Position numbers and translations under genes: made by a program
NCBI GenBank assembly: GCA_030041375.1
Contig: JASHOA010000006.1
Span: forward strand, 1-64,000
DNA from: Acetobacteraceae bacterium
Lineage (GTDB): Bacteria > Pseudomonadota > Alphaproteobacteria > Acetobacterales > Acetobacteraceae
Direction of reading: 5' to 3'
Length of the DNA: 64,000 nucleotides
The notes under the pieces: model-generated
Databases searched by the model: none
What the model saw: the letters and a program-made list of their open reading frames with translations, nothing else
What the model was told of the DNA's origin: nothing
Part shown: positions 35,565 through 42,864 of the stretch, one piece after another
Position numbering within the stretch: the first letter of the stretch is position 1
Layout of the letters: each line of letters starts with the position of its first letter

Positions 35565-35789
35565 GGTTTTCCTCTCTCTGGCTGACGTTGCGAACAGAGG
35601 GGGCGGCCGTCGCTGCCCCGGCACCTGGCCATATTCATATCGTATCCGATATGGAACACCGGCTCACTCTACTCCGCTTGGCACGGGAACCGTTAGCGAT
35701 TGCGTCTCAGGTGTCTGCAGATTGCGTCTCGTACTGGCGTACGAAATCAGGCCGCTCGGTAGGTTTGCATCGCTCACGCGGCCCGCTCT

Positions 35790-35893
35790 AGCCCGCGATC
35801 GCCCGAGGCGGAAACGTCGGAGGGCGTGAATCGCGGGCTCGAATAAAGCGCTAGACCCGTGTCGGGCTGCACAGTCAGCCCGACACGGGTCTA
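35790..35893 (+). repeat. Family 1 two-hairpin repeat, copy E
   Basis: This is the most regular copy. Hairpin 1 arms are at 35790-35799 and 35830-35839. The linker runs to 35850. Hairpin 2 has 19-bp perfect arms, 35851-35869 (CTAGACCCGTGTCGGGCTG) and 35876-35894, around a CACAGT loop. It is not within a gene. Confidence 0.95.
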
Positions 35894-36400
35894 GGTCCCG
35901 AGGGCGCGAGCGCACCGGGGGTGTCTCGGCCAGAGGGAGAGGGAAAGAAAGGCAGGTATTGGGTTGTCGTCCCCGGCATGCACCGAGTGACGACAAGGAA
36001 GTCGGGCTTTTTCAAGCTGTTATGCAATGCCTCCGGAAGCGGGGCATAAGTCCGGGCGCGTGGCCGATTTTTCTCGCCCCGGCGCGGGGTGGTTCGATTC
36101 TCTCAGGCTCGCCGCCGAGGATTTTGAGCGCGGCAGGTCCCCCGGGCCTTTGTTCTCGTTTCTTACCGTACGGTTTCACACGGCTCTGCCTTCCAGCCCA
36201 CTTTGCCTGACCGGACCGGTTCCCGCGCTCCCCAGGGCGTCCTTTGGGATCCCTTCGCGATTCCAGTTGGGGGCGATCCGCTCTGTCGGGCGGCCCGCGA
36301 TGCGCTGTGCCATCGAGGGCGCCGGCGCGGCAGCAACGGCGGCAAACGCGAGCTTTCAATGGATTTTTGCGCGTCTCCCGCTCCGCGCCGGCATGCCGGC

Positions 36401-36477
36401 GGGCTCCGGCAATTTTCGACGCAGTTTTGTCACCCAGGGCACACCGTTCCGCTCAGCAATCCCTGACAACAGCGGCC
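36401..36477. repeat. Duplicated 77-bp block, copy 2
   Basis: Partner of 33534-33610 (see there). It ends 26 bp before the start codon of the Ser/Thr-rich protein gene. Confidence 0.8.
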
Positions 36478-36503
36478 TGGCTACAATCATGAGGAGCAAT
36501 GCT

Positions 36504-37067
36504 ATGAGCTGCACGACAACCGGAACTTCAACGAGCACGGCCTCGTCGGGCGTTTGGTACAAGGATCTCGGGCTAAGGGACAACACGGAGACCGGGATTA
36601 ACGGCTACTATTATCAAGTCCACATTACGGTGACGGACCGGAATTCCCTCTTACAAGCAATCGGCTGGCACATGTCGATCTATCAGGTTGACACTGTGAC
36701 GAATACCTGGAATCCGAACAACTGCACCGGAAGAATGTTTTTCTACCCGGCGGGAGTGGGGCTGGGTCCGAACGACAGGGGCTCGAGCTGGGGCTACAAT
36801 CTCAGGCGCATGCATTTTTTCCCGGCTTGGCGCGACATCGGGTGGGATTTCTTTTTCGAGCACTTCCCCGAATACAAGCTCAAGACGGCGCTGGTATTCA
36901 ACGATACGGAATTTCCCAAGTTCACCAAGTCCACCGCTTCGAGCGCAAGTTCCGCCAGTTCGACCTCGAGTTCCGCCTCTTCGACCACGAGCTCGGCTTG
37001 TTCAAGCTCGAGCTCGGCCAGTTCGACCTCGAGTTCCGGCGCGTCCAAATCTGCTTCATCGAAGTGA
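36504..37067 (+). CDS. Unknown protein with a Ser/Thr/Ala-rich low-complexity tail
   Basis: The start at 36504 is chosen because GAGGAG lies 7 bases upstream; an in-frame ATG at 36489 is weaker. The 187-aa product opens with a Ser/Thr-rich stretch (SCTTTGTSTSTASSG). A core of about 115 residues follows, rich in aromatic residues (NGYYYQVHITV, WGYNLRRMHFFPAWRDIGWDFFFEHFPEY). It ends with about 48 residues of almost only Ser, Ala and Thr. Such a tail suggests an extended linker or surface segment; the DNA encoding it contains direct repeats (a CAGTTCGACCTCGAGTTCCG unit twice). No signal peptide or known family is seen. Confidence 0.65.
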   Translation: MSCTTTGTSTSTASSGVWYKDLGLRDNTETGINGYYYQVHITVTDRNSLLQAIGWHMSIYQVDTVTNTWNPNNCTGRMFFYPAGVGLGPNDRGSSWGYNLRRMHFFPAWRDIGWDFFFEHFPEYKLKTALVFNDTEFPKFTKSTASSASSASSTSSSASSTTSSACSSSSSASSTSSSGASKSASSK

Positions 37068-37520
37068 CGATGGACCGCTGCTTGCGGCGGCAATCGATCG
37101 CCCGATGAACGAAATTCGCTGCCCGTTCGGGCCGCCGCCGGCGCGGAAGCGCCGGCGGCGGCTGAAGGAGCGCGCCTCGCCGGCGCCCCACCTCTCCCGC
37201 AACGATTCCAACTGCGCGTCCGCCCGATCGGCGGGCGCTTGGTGTGGGAAGTCGGGCGACCCGACGTTCGTCATGTTCGCCGCAAGCGGGGGAGCAAGTG
37301 GGCGGTGCTGGCAAGCCGGTATGATGTCGTCTATTCGGCTGGCGAGCTTTTTGACGTGCACTTCGGCAGCGCACCGAGAAGCCGGATGGAAAGGTAATCA
37401 GCCGGCGAGGCGCGGCTCCTGCCCCGCCAGAGAGCCAACGGCCTTGCCTCGGGCGCAGGATTGCGTCGTCCTCGCCGGGCGGGCCCAATTCTGCGGCGGT
37501 ACACGGCGCGACGAGGCGAG
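37068..37520. other. Intergenic region with a GC-rich hairpin and a possible coding remnant
   Basis: The frame of the preceding gene stays open after its TGA from 37068 to the TAA at 37395-37397 and reads protein-like at its end (LVWEVGRPDVRHVRRKRG, then YDVVYSAGELFDVHFG). It has no ATG; a TTG at 37239 would give 52 aa. A perfect 13-bp hairpin with a GGAA loop is at 37132-37161. No other gene is seen. Confidence 0.4.
37132..37161. repeat. Perfect GC hairpin with GNRA-type loop
   Basis: CCGCCGCCGGCGC-GGAA-GCGCCGGCGGCGG, 13-bp stem, 65 bp downstream of the Ser/Thr-rich gene. There is no T-tract, so terminator function is uncertain. Confidence 0.6.
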
Positions 37521-38243
37521 ATGCAGGGCTTCACGGTGCACGAGATCGACCCCGCACTCGAGATTACGGTCGCGCGTGAGGCGCCCCGCCTCGTCCCGGC
37601 CATCGAGGCGGAGATCGAACGGCTCTGGCGGAGCGCGCAAGAGCGTCTTTCCGGCGCACTCTTCAACGGCCGCGTGTTCAGCGCTGACGTGATCACGGCA
37701 CGGCACATCGAGGGGCATTTCACCGAGTTCCGCCGGATCGTCGCCCAGATGGCGCGGCCGGAACTCTTTGCCGATCTGGGTCTCCGCCCGCTGGCGGTGA
37801 ACGGGATCGTCCGCCTTGCCGACGGGATCCTGCTCGGGCTGCGCAGCCCCCGCACCGCCTATCAGGCGGGGATGTGGCAGTTGCCGCCGGCCGGCAGCAT
37901 CGATCCCGGCGCCGCCGACGGGAACGGGCGGATCGATCTCGCGGCACAGCTTCTGAAGGAACTCGCCGAGGAGACCGGCATCATCGCCTCACCGAGCGCC
38001 GTCGGAAGCCCGCTCTGCATCGTCGAGCATCCCGCGAGCCACGTGCTGGATATCGGGATTCCCCTGGTCCTCTCGCTCGAGGGGGAAGCGGCGCTCGCGT
38101 GCCATGAGAAATCGGGCAACGGCGAATACGACCCGCTGCAGGTCATCCCTGAAGCCGAACTGGCGGCACGTCTTTCCGCGCTTGGCAGCGCCGTCGTCCC
38201 GTCGGCCCGGATCTTCCTCGCGCGCCTCGGCCTCATCGGATGA
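37521..38243 (+). CDS. NUDIX-like hydrolase
   Basis: The 240-aa product is read from the ATG at 37521 (GAGGCGAG upstream). Its C-terminal half contains LPPAGSIDPGA...DLAAQLLKELAEETGI, a degenerate Nudix box (G-x-n-KELAEETGI for REUxEExGU) in which the first Arg is Lys. The N-terminal ~90 residues (HEIDPALEITVAREAPRLVPAIEAEIERLW) are a separate helical region found in some Nudix proteins of unknown substrate. It would cleave nucleoside-diphosphate-linked compounds if active. The Lys-for-Arg change and insertion before the box lower certainty. Confidence 0.72.
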   Translation: MQGFTVHEIDPALEITVAREAPRLVPAIEAEIERLWRSAQERLSGALFNGRVFSADVITARHIEGHFTEFRRIVAQMARPELFADLGLRPLAVNGIVRLADGILLGLRSPRTAYQAGMWQLPPAGSIDPGAADGNGRIDLAAQLLKELAEETGIIASPSAVGSPLCIVEHPASHVLDIGIPLVLSLEGEAALACHEKSGNGEYDPLQVIPEAELAARLSALGSAVVPSARIFLARLGLIG

Positions 38244-38395
38244 GGAGGCATGCAGTACGTTCCGTGGCGCCGCGCCGGATCGGCTGATAGAGTGACCGCA
38301 TGAGTTTCCGGATCGAGAGCGCGCGAATTACCCGCCCGGCTGCCTGAGCAGCCGGGGCTTCCCGCGACCCTTCTCTCTCATCCGGAGTTTTCCCC

Positions 38396-38740
38396 GTGAA
38401 TGCCGATGCTTCCTTGGCCGCCGTGGCGGCTTCCCCCGTTGTCTTCGAGGTGCTGGCCGATTCGAGCCCGGGCCTTCTGCCACGCCTCTTGCAGCCCTTG
38501 GCGCGGCGCAACCTCGTGCCGCGGCACCTGGCGGCCGAGTGTGCGGGAGCCGCCATGTGGGTGCGAATTGGTCTGTCGGAGCTTCCGCCCGGAATGCTGC
38601 CCCTGATCGAGGGCAATCTCCGCCAGGTCGTGGGGGTGCAGAGGCTTTCCTGCCGCGTCGGGTCGGGTTTGAGCCAGCCCGCGATCGCCCGAGGCGGAAT
38701 CGTCGGAGGGCGTGAATCGCGGGCTCAAACAATGTCCTAG
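38396..38740 (+). CDS. Small ACT-domain protein with repeat-encoded C-terminus
   Basis: The frame starts at a GTG at 38396 (CGGAG about 12 bases upstream). Residues 14-90 (VVFEVLADSSPGLLPRLLQPLARRNLVPRHL, then LIEGNLRQVVGVQRL) fit an ACT domain like the small regulatory subunits of acetolactate synthase (IlvH/IlvM). A role in amino-acid sensing is possible, but no large subunit is nearby. The last ~21 residues (QPAIARGGIVGGRESRAQTMS) and the TAG are encoded by family 1 repeat copy F, so the native C-terminus is lost or extended. Confidence 0.65.
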   Translation: MNADASLAAVAASPVVFEVLADSSPGLLPRLLQPLARRNLVPRHLAAECAGAAMWVRIGLSELPPGMLPLIEGNLRQVVGVQRLSCRVGSGLSQPAIARGGIVGGRESRAQTMS

Positions 38741-38779
38741 ACCTTTGTCGGACGGCCCGGTCAGACCGACAAGGGTCCA
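38676..38779 (+). repeat. Family 1 two-hairpin repeat, copy F
   Basis: This is the most diverged copy: the linker is CAAACAATGTC and hairpin 2 reads GACCTTTGTCGGACGG / TCAGACCGACAAGGGTC. The changes are mostly compensatory: both arms changed to keep pairing (GTGTCGGGCTG became TTGTCGGACGG). It lies inside the 3' end of the ACT-domain gene and 27 bp from the end of the convergent MFS gene. Confidence 0.9.
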
Positions 38780-38805
38780 GGTGAAGCTGGGCCGGCGAAG
38801 CGCGC

Positions 38806-40044
38806 TCATCGGCGGCGAGCCTCTCTCCGCCCGTGCGGCTGCGGCAAGTCCCGGCGCAGTCTGAGCGGCAACAGAAGGAATGCGGCCGCAGCGCCGAGCA
38901 GCCCGGCAAGTATGAACACATCGCGCGGCGCAATCGCCGCCACCACCGGCGCCGCCAGCGTCGGCGCGGCCGCCTGCGCGAGCAGCACCGGCATCGCGAG
39001 CCAGCCCAGCAATGTCGCATAGCCTTCAGGTCCGAAGATCGCCATCGGCAGGGTACCGCGGTTGATGGTCAGGATGCCGTTGCTGATGCCATAGCAGATC
39101 GCAAAGGCAATCGCCGGGCCGTGCAGTGCGAGAACCAGAACGCCCGCCGGCATCAGGATTGCCCCCAGGCGCGCCCGCGCCAGAAGCCCGAGCCGTTCGC
39201 TCAACGCATAGTCGAGCAGCCGTCCTGCCACTTGGCTCGGCCCGAACAGGGCCGCGACGAACACCGCCTCTCCGCGCGAAAGCCCGATTCCGCCAAAGAG
39301 CGGCAGGACGAAGACGGCGATCGCCGACGTGATCAGCCAGCGCACCGTGAAATAGGTGGACAGGCAGGTGAGCGCCTTGGCCCGCCCCGCCGGCGCTTCC
39401 CCCGATCCGTCTTGACCGCAGGCCGGCGGCGGATTCGCGGCCGCGGGCATCTCCACGGCCGCCGGCACGAACAGCAGAACCAGGGGCAAATTCACGGCCA
39501 GCTCGAGCCCGGCATAGAAGATGAGAAGCCCACGCCAGCCGAGCGTGGGCAGGAGAGCGGCGCCGAGCGGCCAGAAGATCGTGCTCGCAAAGCCGGCGAT
39601 CAGGGTGATTCCGGTGATGGCGGGCGCGGCCTCGGTGCCGAACAGGCGGCCGACCGTGGCGAAGGCGGCATCATAGAGCCCGGCCGACATGCCGGCGCCG
39701 AGTACGGTCCAGCCAACATACCAGAGCACGAGATCCGGAGCGGCCGCGAGCAAGGCAAGCCCGGCAGCAATCACGAGCGTGCTGGCGGCAACGACCAGGC
39801 GCCCGCCGATGCGGTCGATCCTCCGGCCGACACGCGGTGCCAGCAGCCCCGCAGCCAGTAGCGCCCACGAGAATCCGCCGAGGACGCCGATCTTCGAAGC
39901 GTGCAGGCTCACCGCCGCGGGAGCGGCGATGATGGCGGGCAGATAGAAGCTGACGCCCCAGGAAATGACCTCGACGGTGCCGAGCGCGAGCGCGATGCGC
40001 CGCTGTTTGGCCGCTGAATGGGCGGGAAGGCTCGCTGTTTGCAT
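38806..40044 (-). CDS. Major facilitator superfamily transporter
   Basis: The 412-aa product has twelve predicted membrane segments in two halves, joined by a Pro/Ala-rich cytoplasmic loop (residues about 200-225). The loop between helices 2 and 3 reads GRRIDRIGGR, the MFS signature. YVGWTVLGAGMSAGLYDAAFATVGRLFG resembles the MFS subgroup of putative aromatic/organic-acid exporters. The substrate cannot be inferred. It ends close to repeat copy F and is convergent with the ACT-domain gene. Confidence 0.9.
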   Translation of the reverse strand: MQTASLPAHSAAKQRRIALALGTVEVISWGVSFYLPAIIAAPAAVSLHASKIGVLGGFSWALLAAGLLAPRVGRRIDRIGGRLVVAASTLVIAAGLALLAAAPDLVLWYVGWTVLGAGMSAGLYDAAFATVGRLFGTEAAPAITGITLIAGFASTIFWPLGAALLPTLGWRGLLIFYAGLELAVNLPLVLLFVPAAVEMPAAANPPPACGQDGSGEAPAGRAKALTCLSTYFTVRWLITSAIAVFVLPLFGGIGLSRGEAVFVAALFGPSQVAGRLLDYALSERLGLLARARLGAILMPAGVLVLALHGPAIAFAICYGISNGILTINRGTLPMAIFGPEGYATLLGWLAMPVLLAQAAAPTLAAPVVAAIAPRDVFILAGLLGAAAAFLLLPLRLRRDLPQPHGRREARRR

Positions 40045-40087
40045 CGTCGAAGCGTGGCGCCGGACCGGCGGGCGTCCAAGAAATTTT

Positions 40088-40699
40088 TTACGGCTGCCGC
40101 TGTTCGGTCGCTGTTAGCAGCGGCGTGATTGGGACATCCGCGGCCGTATCGACGTCGCGCAAGGTTCTGAGAAATGCCACACGCTGACTGCGGAAATTCT
40201 CAAGCGTGTCGGCCAGCGCGTGCCGGCTCGACCAGCGCACCGCGGCAAAAGGGCGCTCGGCCCGCCGCGGCCCCTGCGCGACGAGCCAGTAGCCGCCGTC
40301 CGCTGCCGGGCCGAACGCCGCCTCGGCGCGGCCGAGCGCAGCAAACGCGGCCAGCAGATCCGCGGGTGCGAGGGCCGGGATGTCGCTGCCGACCAGCGCC
40401 ACGCGCCGGCGGGGAAAAGCGCGAAAGGCGCGGGCCATGCGGGCGCCCAGGTCGCCTGGGCCTTGTGGGCGAATGGCAAGGCGGCGGCCAAGGCGGCCCG
40501 GCAATACCAGCCGCGAGCGATCCGGGGTGAGACAGAGCACCGTCGCGAAGCGGCGTTCGGCCAGGAGCCGCCGCAGCAAGGCAAACAAAGTGGCGCGGTG
40601 GAAGCGAAGCGCGGCCTGGGCTCCCAGGTCCCGGGCCAGCCGGCGCTTGACCGCGCCGAGGCGCGGTGCGCGGGCGAAGACGAGCACGACGTTCTTCAT
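40088..40699 (-). CDS. DUF2064/TIGR04282 family glycosyltransferase-like protein
   Basis: The 203-aa product starts at the ATG at 40699, which overlaps the stop of the upstream glycosyltransferase gene by four bases. It begins MKNVVLVFARAPRLGAVKRRLARDLG, the DUF2064 opening, and has VALVGSDIPALAPADLLAAFAAL and AAFGPAADGGYWLVA, which match nucleotidyl/glycosyltransferase A-fold proteins of the TIGR04282 family. These usually travel with TIGR04283 glycosyltransferases, as here; some pairs take part in arsenosugar synthesis, but no arsenic genes are present in this window. Confidence 0.87.
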   Translation of the reverse strand: MKNVVLVFARAPRLGAVKRRLARDLGAQAALRFHRATLFALLRRLLAERRFATVLCLTPDRSRLVLPGRLGRRLAIRPQGPGDLGARMARAFRAFPRRRVALVGSDIPALAPADLLAAFAALGRAEAAFGPAADGGYWLVAQGPRRAERPFAAVRWSSRHALADTLENFRSQRVAFLRTLRDVDTAADVPITPLLTATEQRQP

Positions 40700-41376
40700 G
40701 CGTAGAGCTTGACCAGCAAGCGGGGCGGTGCGCCGGCGTACCAAAGCCCGAGGCAGGCGAGGTTACGAGCAGAACGAAGATACCAGCCGCCTTGTTCGAA
40801 GCGCGCCGCGGAGGTCATCGCGCGCGCCGGGAGTGCGACGAGGCGAGGGCGGCCGAGGCGGCGCGCGAGATCGACATCCTCCATCAGGGGCAGCGGGCGC
40901 ATGCCGCCGATGGATTCGAGGGTGGCGCGGGCGATCAAGAGGCCCTGGTCCCCATAGGGGAGGCCGAACCGACGGCAGCGCCAGGCGACCAGCCGCTCGA
41001 GCCTCCGCGCGCGGGGGTCCGCGCTTGCCAGGGCGAAGCGGAAATAGCCGGCCCGGGCGGTGTTCGCGGGGTTTGTCATGAAGGCGCAAGCCGCGCTTCG
41101 CCAGCCCGGCTCGAGTCTCGTGTCTGCATGCAGCAGCAGCAGCCAGTCGGTGTCGGTGGCGGCGATGCCGGCGGCAAGCTGCGGGCCGCGGCCGCGGGGA
41201 GCGGCGAGGAGGCGCGCGCCGGCGGCGCGGGCGATCGTGGGAGTGGCGTCCGTGCTGCCGCCGTCGGAGACCAGGATGGGCATCTCGGGCGCCTCAGCGG
41301 CCAGGGCGGAAAGGGCTTCCGGCAGGTCGGAAGCGGCGTTCAGGGCCGGGATGACAACTGACAGGCGCGCGGTCAA
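40696..41376 (-). CDS. TIGR04283 family glycosyltransferase (GT2)
   Basis: The 226-aa GT-A product opens LSVVIPALNAASDLPEALSAL. It has VSDGGSTDATPTIARAAGARLL and the DxD-like LLLLHADTRLEPGW, then GYFRFAL, FGLPYGDQGLLIAR and PLMEDVDLARRLGR, all typical of TIGR04283. The start is a TTG at 41374-41376; no ATG or GTG occurs upstream before an in-frame TAA. It diverges from the radical SAM gene with 74 bp between starts and overlaps the DUF2064 gene by 4 bp. Confidence 0.9.
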   Translation of the reverse strand: MTARLSVVIPALNAASDLPEALSALAAEAPEMPILVSDGGSTDATPTIARAAGARLLAAPRGRGPQLAAGIAATDTDWLLLLHADTRLEPGWRSAACAFMTNPANTARAGYFRFALASADPRARRLERLVAWRCRRFGLPYGDQGLLIARATLESIGGMRPLPLMEDVDLARRLGRPRLVALPARAMTSAARFEQGGWYLRSARNLACLGLWYAGAPPRLLVKLYA

Positions 41377-41450
41377 TATGTTCTTACTTTGTTCTTGACC
41401 ACGAGAGGGGGCCGGTTAAAACGGGCGAGGAAGATAACGGGGACCTTGAA

Positions 41451-42623
41451 ATGCCGCGGCAAGGGGAAGAGCCGCTTCGGGAGCGGGACCGCGATCCGCT
41501 GGTGGCGCTCGATCGCGCGGATGGTCCGGAACCGGAGCCGGAGGTGCGGCAGCGATCGCTGAAGCGGAAAGGGCGCGGGGCGACGCTCAATCCGCCGATC
41601 AGGTTCGAAGATCGGAAGGTCGAGGCGTTCGACGATGGGTGGACCGGGCCGGGGGAATCGGAGGCCCTGCCGCCGCTCGAGACAGCGCTCATTCCGGACC
41701 GCAGCCGTTCTGCGATCGCCTGGAACGAAAGCCCGGACATCGGCTTCGATCGCGCGGTCAATCCCTATCGCGGCTGCGAGCATGGCTGCATCTATTGCTA
41801 TGCGCGGCCGAGCCACGCCTATCTCGGGCTTTCCCCGGGCCTCGATTTCGAGACGAAGATCGTCTTCAAGCCGGATCTCGCGCGCCTCTTGGAGCGGGAA
41901 ATCAGCCGCCCGGGCTATCAGGTCAAGCCGATTGCACTCGGTTCGAACACGGACGCCTATCAGCCGGTGGAGCGGCGTCTCAGAATAACGCGGGCGGTGC
42001 TCGAACTCTTTGAACGCACCGGCCATCCGTTCACGATCGTCACGAAGTCGGCGAACGTGCTCGGCGATCTCGACATTCTGACGCGCATGGCGGCGCGCAA
42101 CCTGACGCGCGTTTACATCTCGGTCACGACCTTGGATGGAGCATTGGCGCGGCGGATGGAGCCGCGCGCGGCGCAACCGGCGCGGCGGCTGGCCGCGATG
42201 GGCGAACTGGCGCGAAATGGCGTGCCGGTCGGGGTGATGGCGGCACCGATGATTCCGGGGTTGAACGACGCCGAGCTTGAGCGGATCCTCGAGGCGGCTC
42301 AGCAAAACGGCGCGCGGCATGCCTCGTTCGTGCTGCTGAGATTGCCGCACGAGCTGAAGGAGTTGTTCGAGGACTGGCTCGTTCAGCAGATGCCGGACAG
42401 GGCGCGGCACGTGCTCGCACTGGTGCGCGAGACGCGGCAGGGACGGCTCAATGATCCGAGCTTCCATGGTCGCATGCGGGGGAGCGGCCCTTATGCCGAG
42501 CTGATCGCCGCCCGCTTTTCCAGCGCGGCAAAGCGGCTCGGCTTGGCTGGGAGGCCGGCGCCGCTCGACTGCGGGCAGTTCGTCCGCCCGGGCGGCGCGG
42601 CGCGGCAGCTTTCGCTGCTCTGA
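41451..42623 (+). CDS. PA0069-family radical SAM protein
   Basis: The 390-aa product has the [4Fe-4S] motif CEHGCIYCYARP with Cys109, Cys113 and Cys116, following NPYRGCEHGC, the layout of the PA0069/Rv2578c (spore photoproduct lyase-like) family. The following KPIALGSNTDAYQPVERRLRITRAVLELF and FTIVTKSANVLGDLDIL are diagnostic. The biochemical function of the family is unknown. It is a single-gene unit, divergent from the glycosyltransferases and followed by the leuA leader region. Confidence 0.93.
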   Translation: MPRQGEEPLRERDRDPLVALDRADGPEPEPEVRQRSLKRKGRGATLNPPIRFEDRKVEAFDDGWTGPGESEALPPLETALIPDRSRSAIAWNESPDIGFDRAVNPYRGCEHGCIYCYARPSHAYLGLSPGLDFETKIVFKPDLARLLEREISRPGYQVKPIALGSNTDAYQPVERRLRITRAVLELFERTGHPFTIVTKSANVLGDLDILTRMAARNLTRVYISVTTLDGALARRMEPRAAQPARRLAAMGELARNGVPVGVMAAPMIPGLNDAELERILEAAQQNGARHASFVLLRLPHELKELFEDWLVQQMPDRARHVLALVRETRQGRLNDPSFHGRMRGSGPYAELIAARFSSAAKRLGLAGRPAPLDCGQFVRPGGAARQLSLL

Positions 42624-42641
42624 GGGCTGGCGGGGGAAAGC

Positions 42642-42671
42642 TTGCGCGGCGCCGACGAATGAGAGTATAAA
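42642..42671 (+). promoter_or_regulatory. Candidate promoter of the leuA leader
   Basis: TTGCGC (42642-42647) and TATAAA (42666-42671) are 18 bp apart. The expected transcription start (about 42677-42679) coincides with the ATG of the leader ORF, implying a leaderless mRNA. Confidence 0.55.
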
Positions 42672-42677
42672 ACTTTG

Positions 42678-42788
42678 ATGATCCGCAGCGCCTTCTGTCT
42701 GGCCCGCCTGCCGTGCAAGTGTGCACGCGGGGTGCTGCGGCTTGCCGCCATCGGTCTGCTGCTGCGACTTACTTCCCCCTGGGCGTGA
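42678..42788 (+). CDS. Candidate leucine leader peptide upstream of leuA
   Basis: This 36-codon ORF (ATG 42678, TGA 42786-42788) encodes nine leucines, with clusters VLRL and GLLLRL near the end. The Leu-rich run just before the stop is what a ribosome-stalling leucine attenuator needs. It has no ribosome-binding site, but the candidate promoter places its ATG at the mRNA 5' end. Alphaproteobacterial trp leaders are known to be leaderless. It ends 76 bp before leuA. Confidence 0.6.
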   Translation: MIRSAFCLARLPCKCARGVLRLAAIGLLLRLTSPWA

Positions 42789-42864
42789 CGCCGCGGGCTC
42801 TCGGCCCGGGCATCGTTCAGGGGCAAGCGTGCCGTCGTTGCAGCAACTCCGAAGGACCCCTGCC
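42789..42864 (+). promoter_or_regulatory. leuA attenuator/ribosome-binding-site region
   Basis: Between the leader ORF and leuA, a small GC hairpin (CGGGC-TCTCG-GCCCG) is followed by CAGGGG (42818-42823), which can pair with CCCCTG (42857-42862) next to the AAGGA ribosome-binding site of leuA. No T-run follows, so control may be translational or Rho-dependent. Confidence 0.45.

Larger units (their letters stand above)
35565..36503. other. Long intergenic region with repeat E and duplicated block copy 2
   Basis: This 939-bp divergent region lies between the Crp/Fnr gene and the Ser/Thr-rich gene. It holds the family 1 copy E (35790-35893), a short family 2 remnant near 35930 and the 77-bp block (36401-36477). 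The remainder has only weak open frames on both strands and no recognised gene. Confidence 0.5.

Noticed and set aside
35664-35996. Minus-strand frame running through repeat copy E
   Set aside because: Most of it is repeat sequence; it is not supported as a protein.
36012-36359. Minus-strand 115-codon frame upstream of the Ser/Thr-rich gene
   Set aside because: Composition is Arg/Pro/Gly shadow-like, there is no ribosome-binding site, and it overlaps gene-free DNA with repeats.
37105-37692. 195-codon plus-strand frame before and over the NUDIX gene
   Set aside because: Cys/Arg-rich shadow frame; it overlaps the better-supported NUDIX frame.
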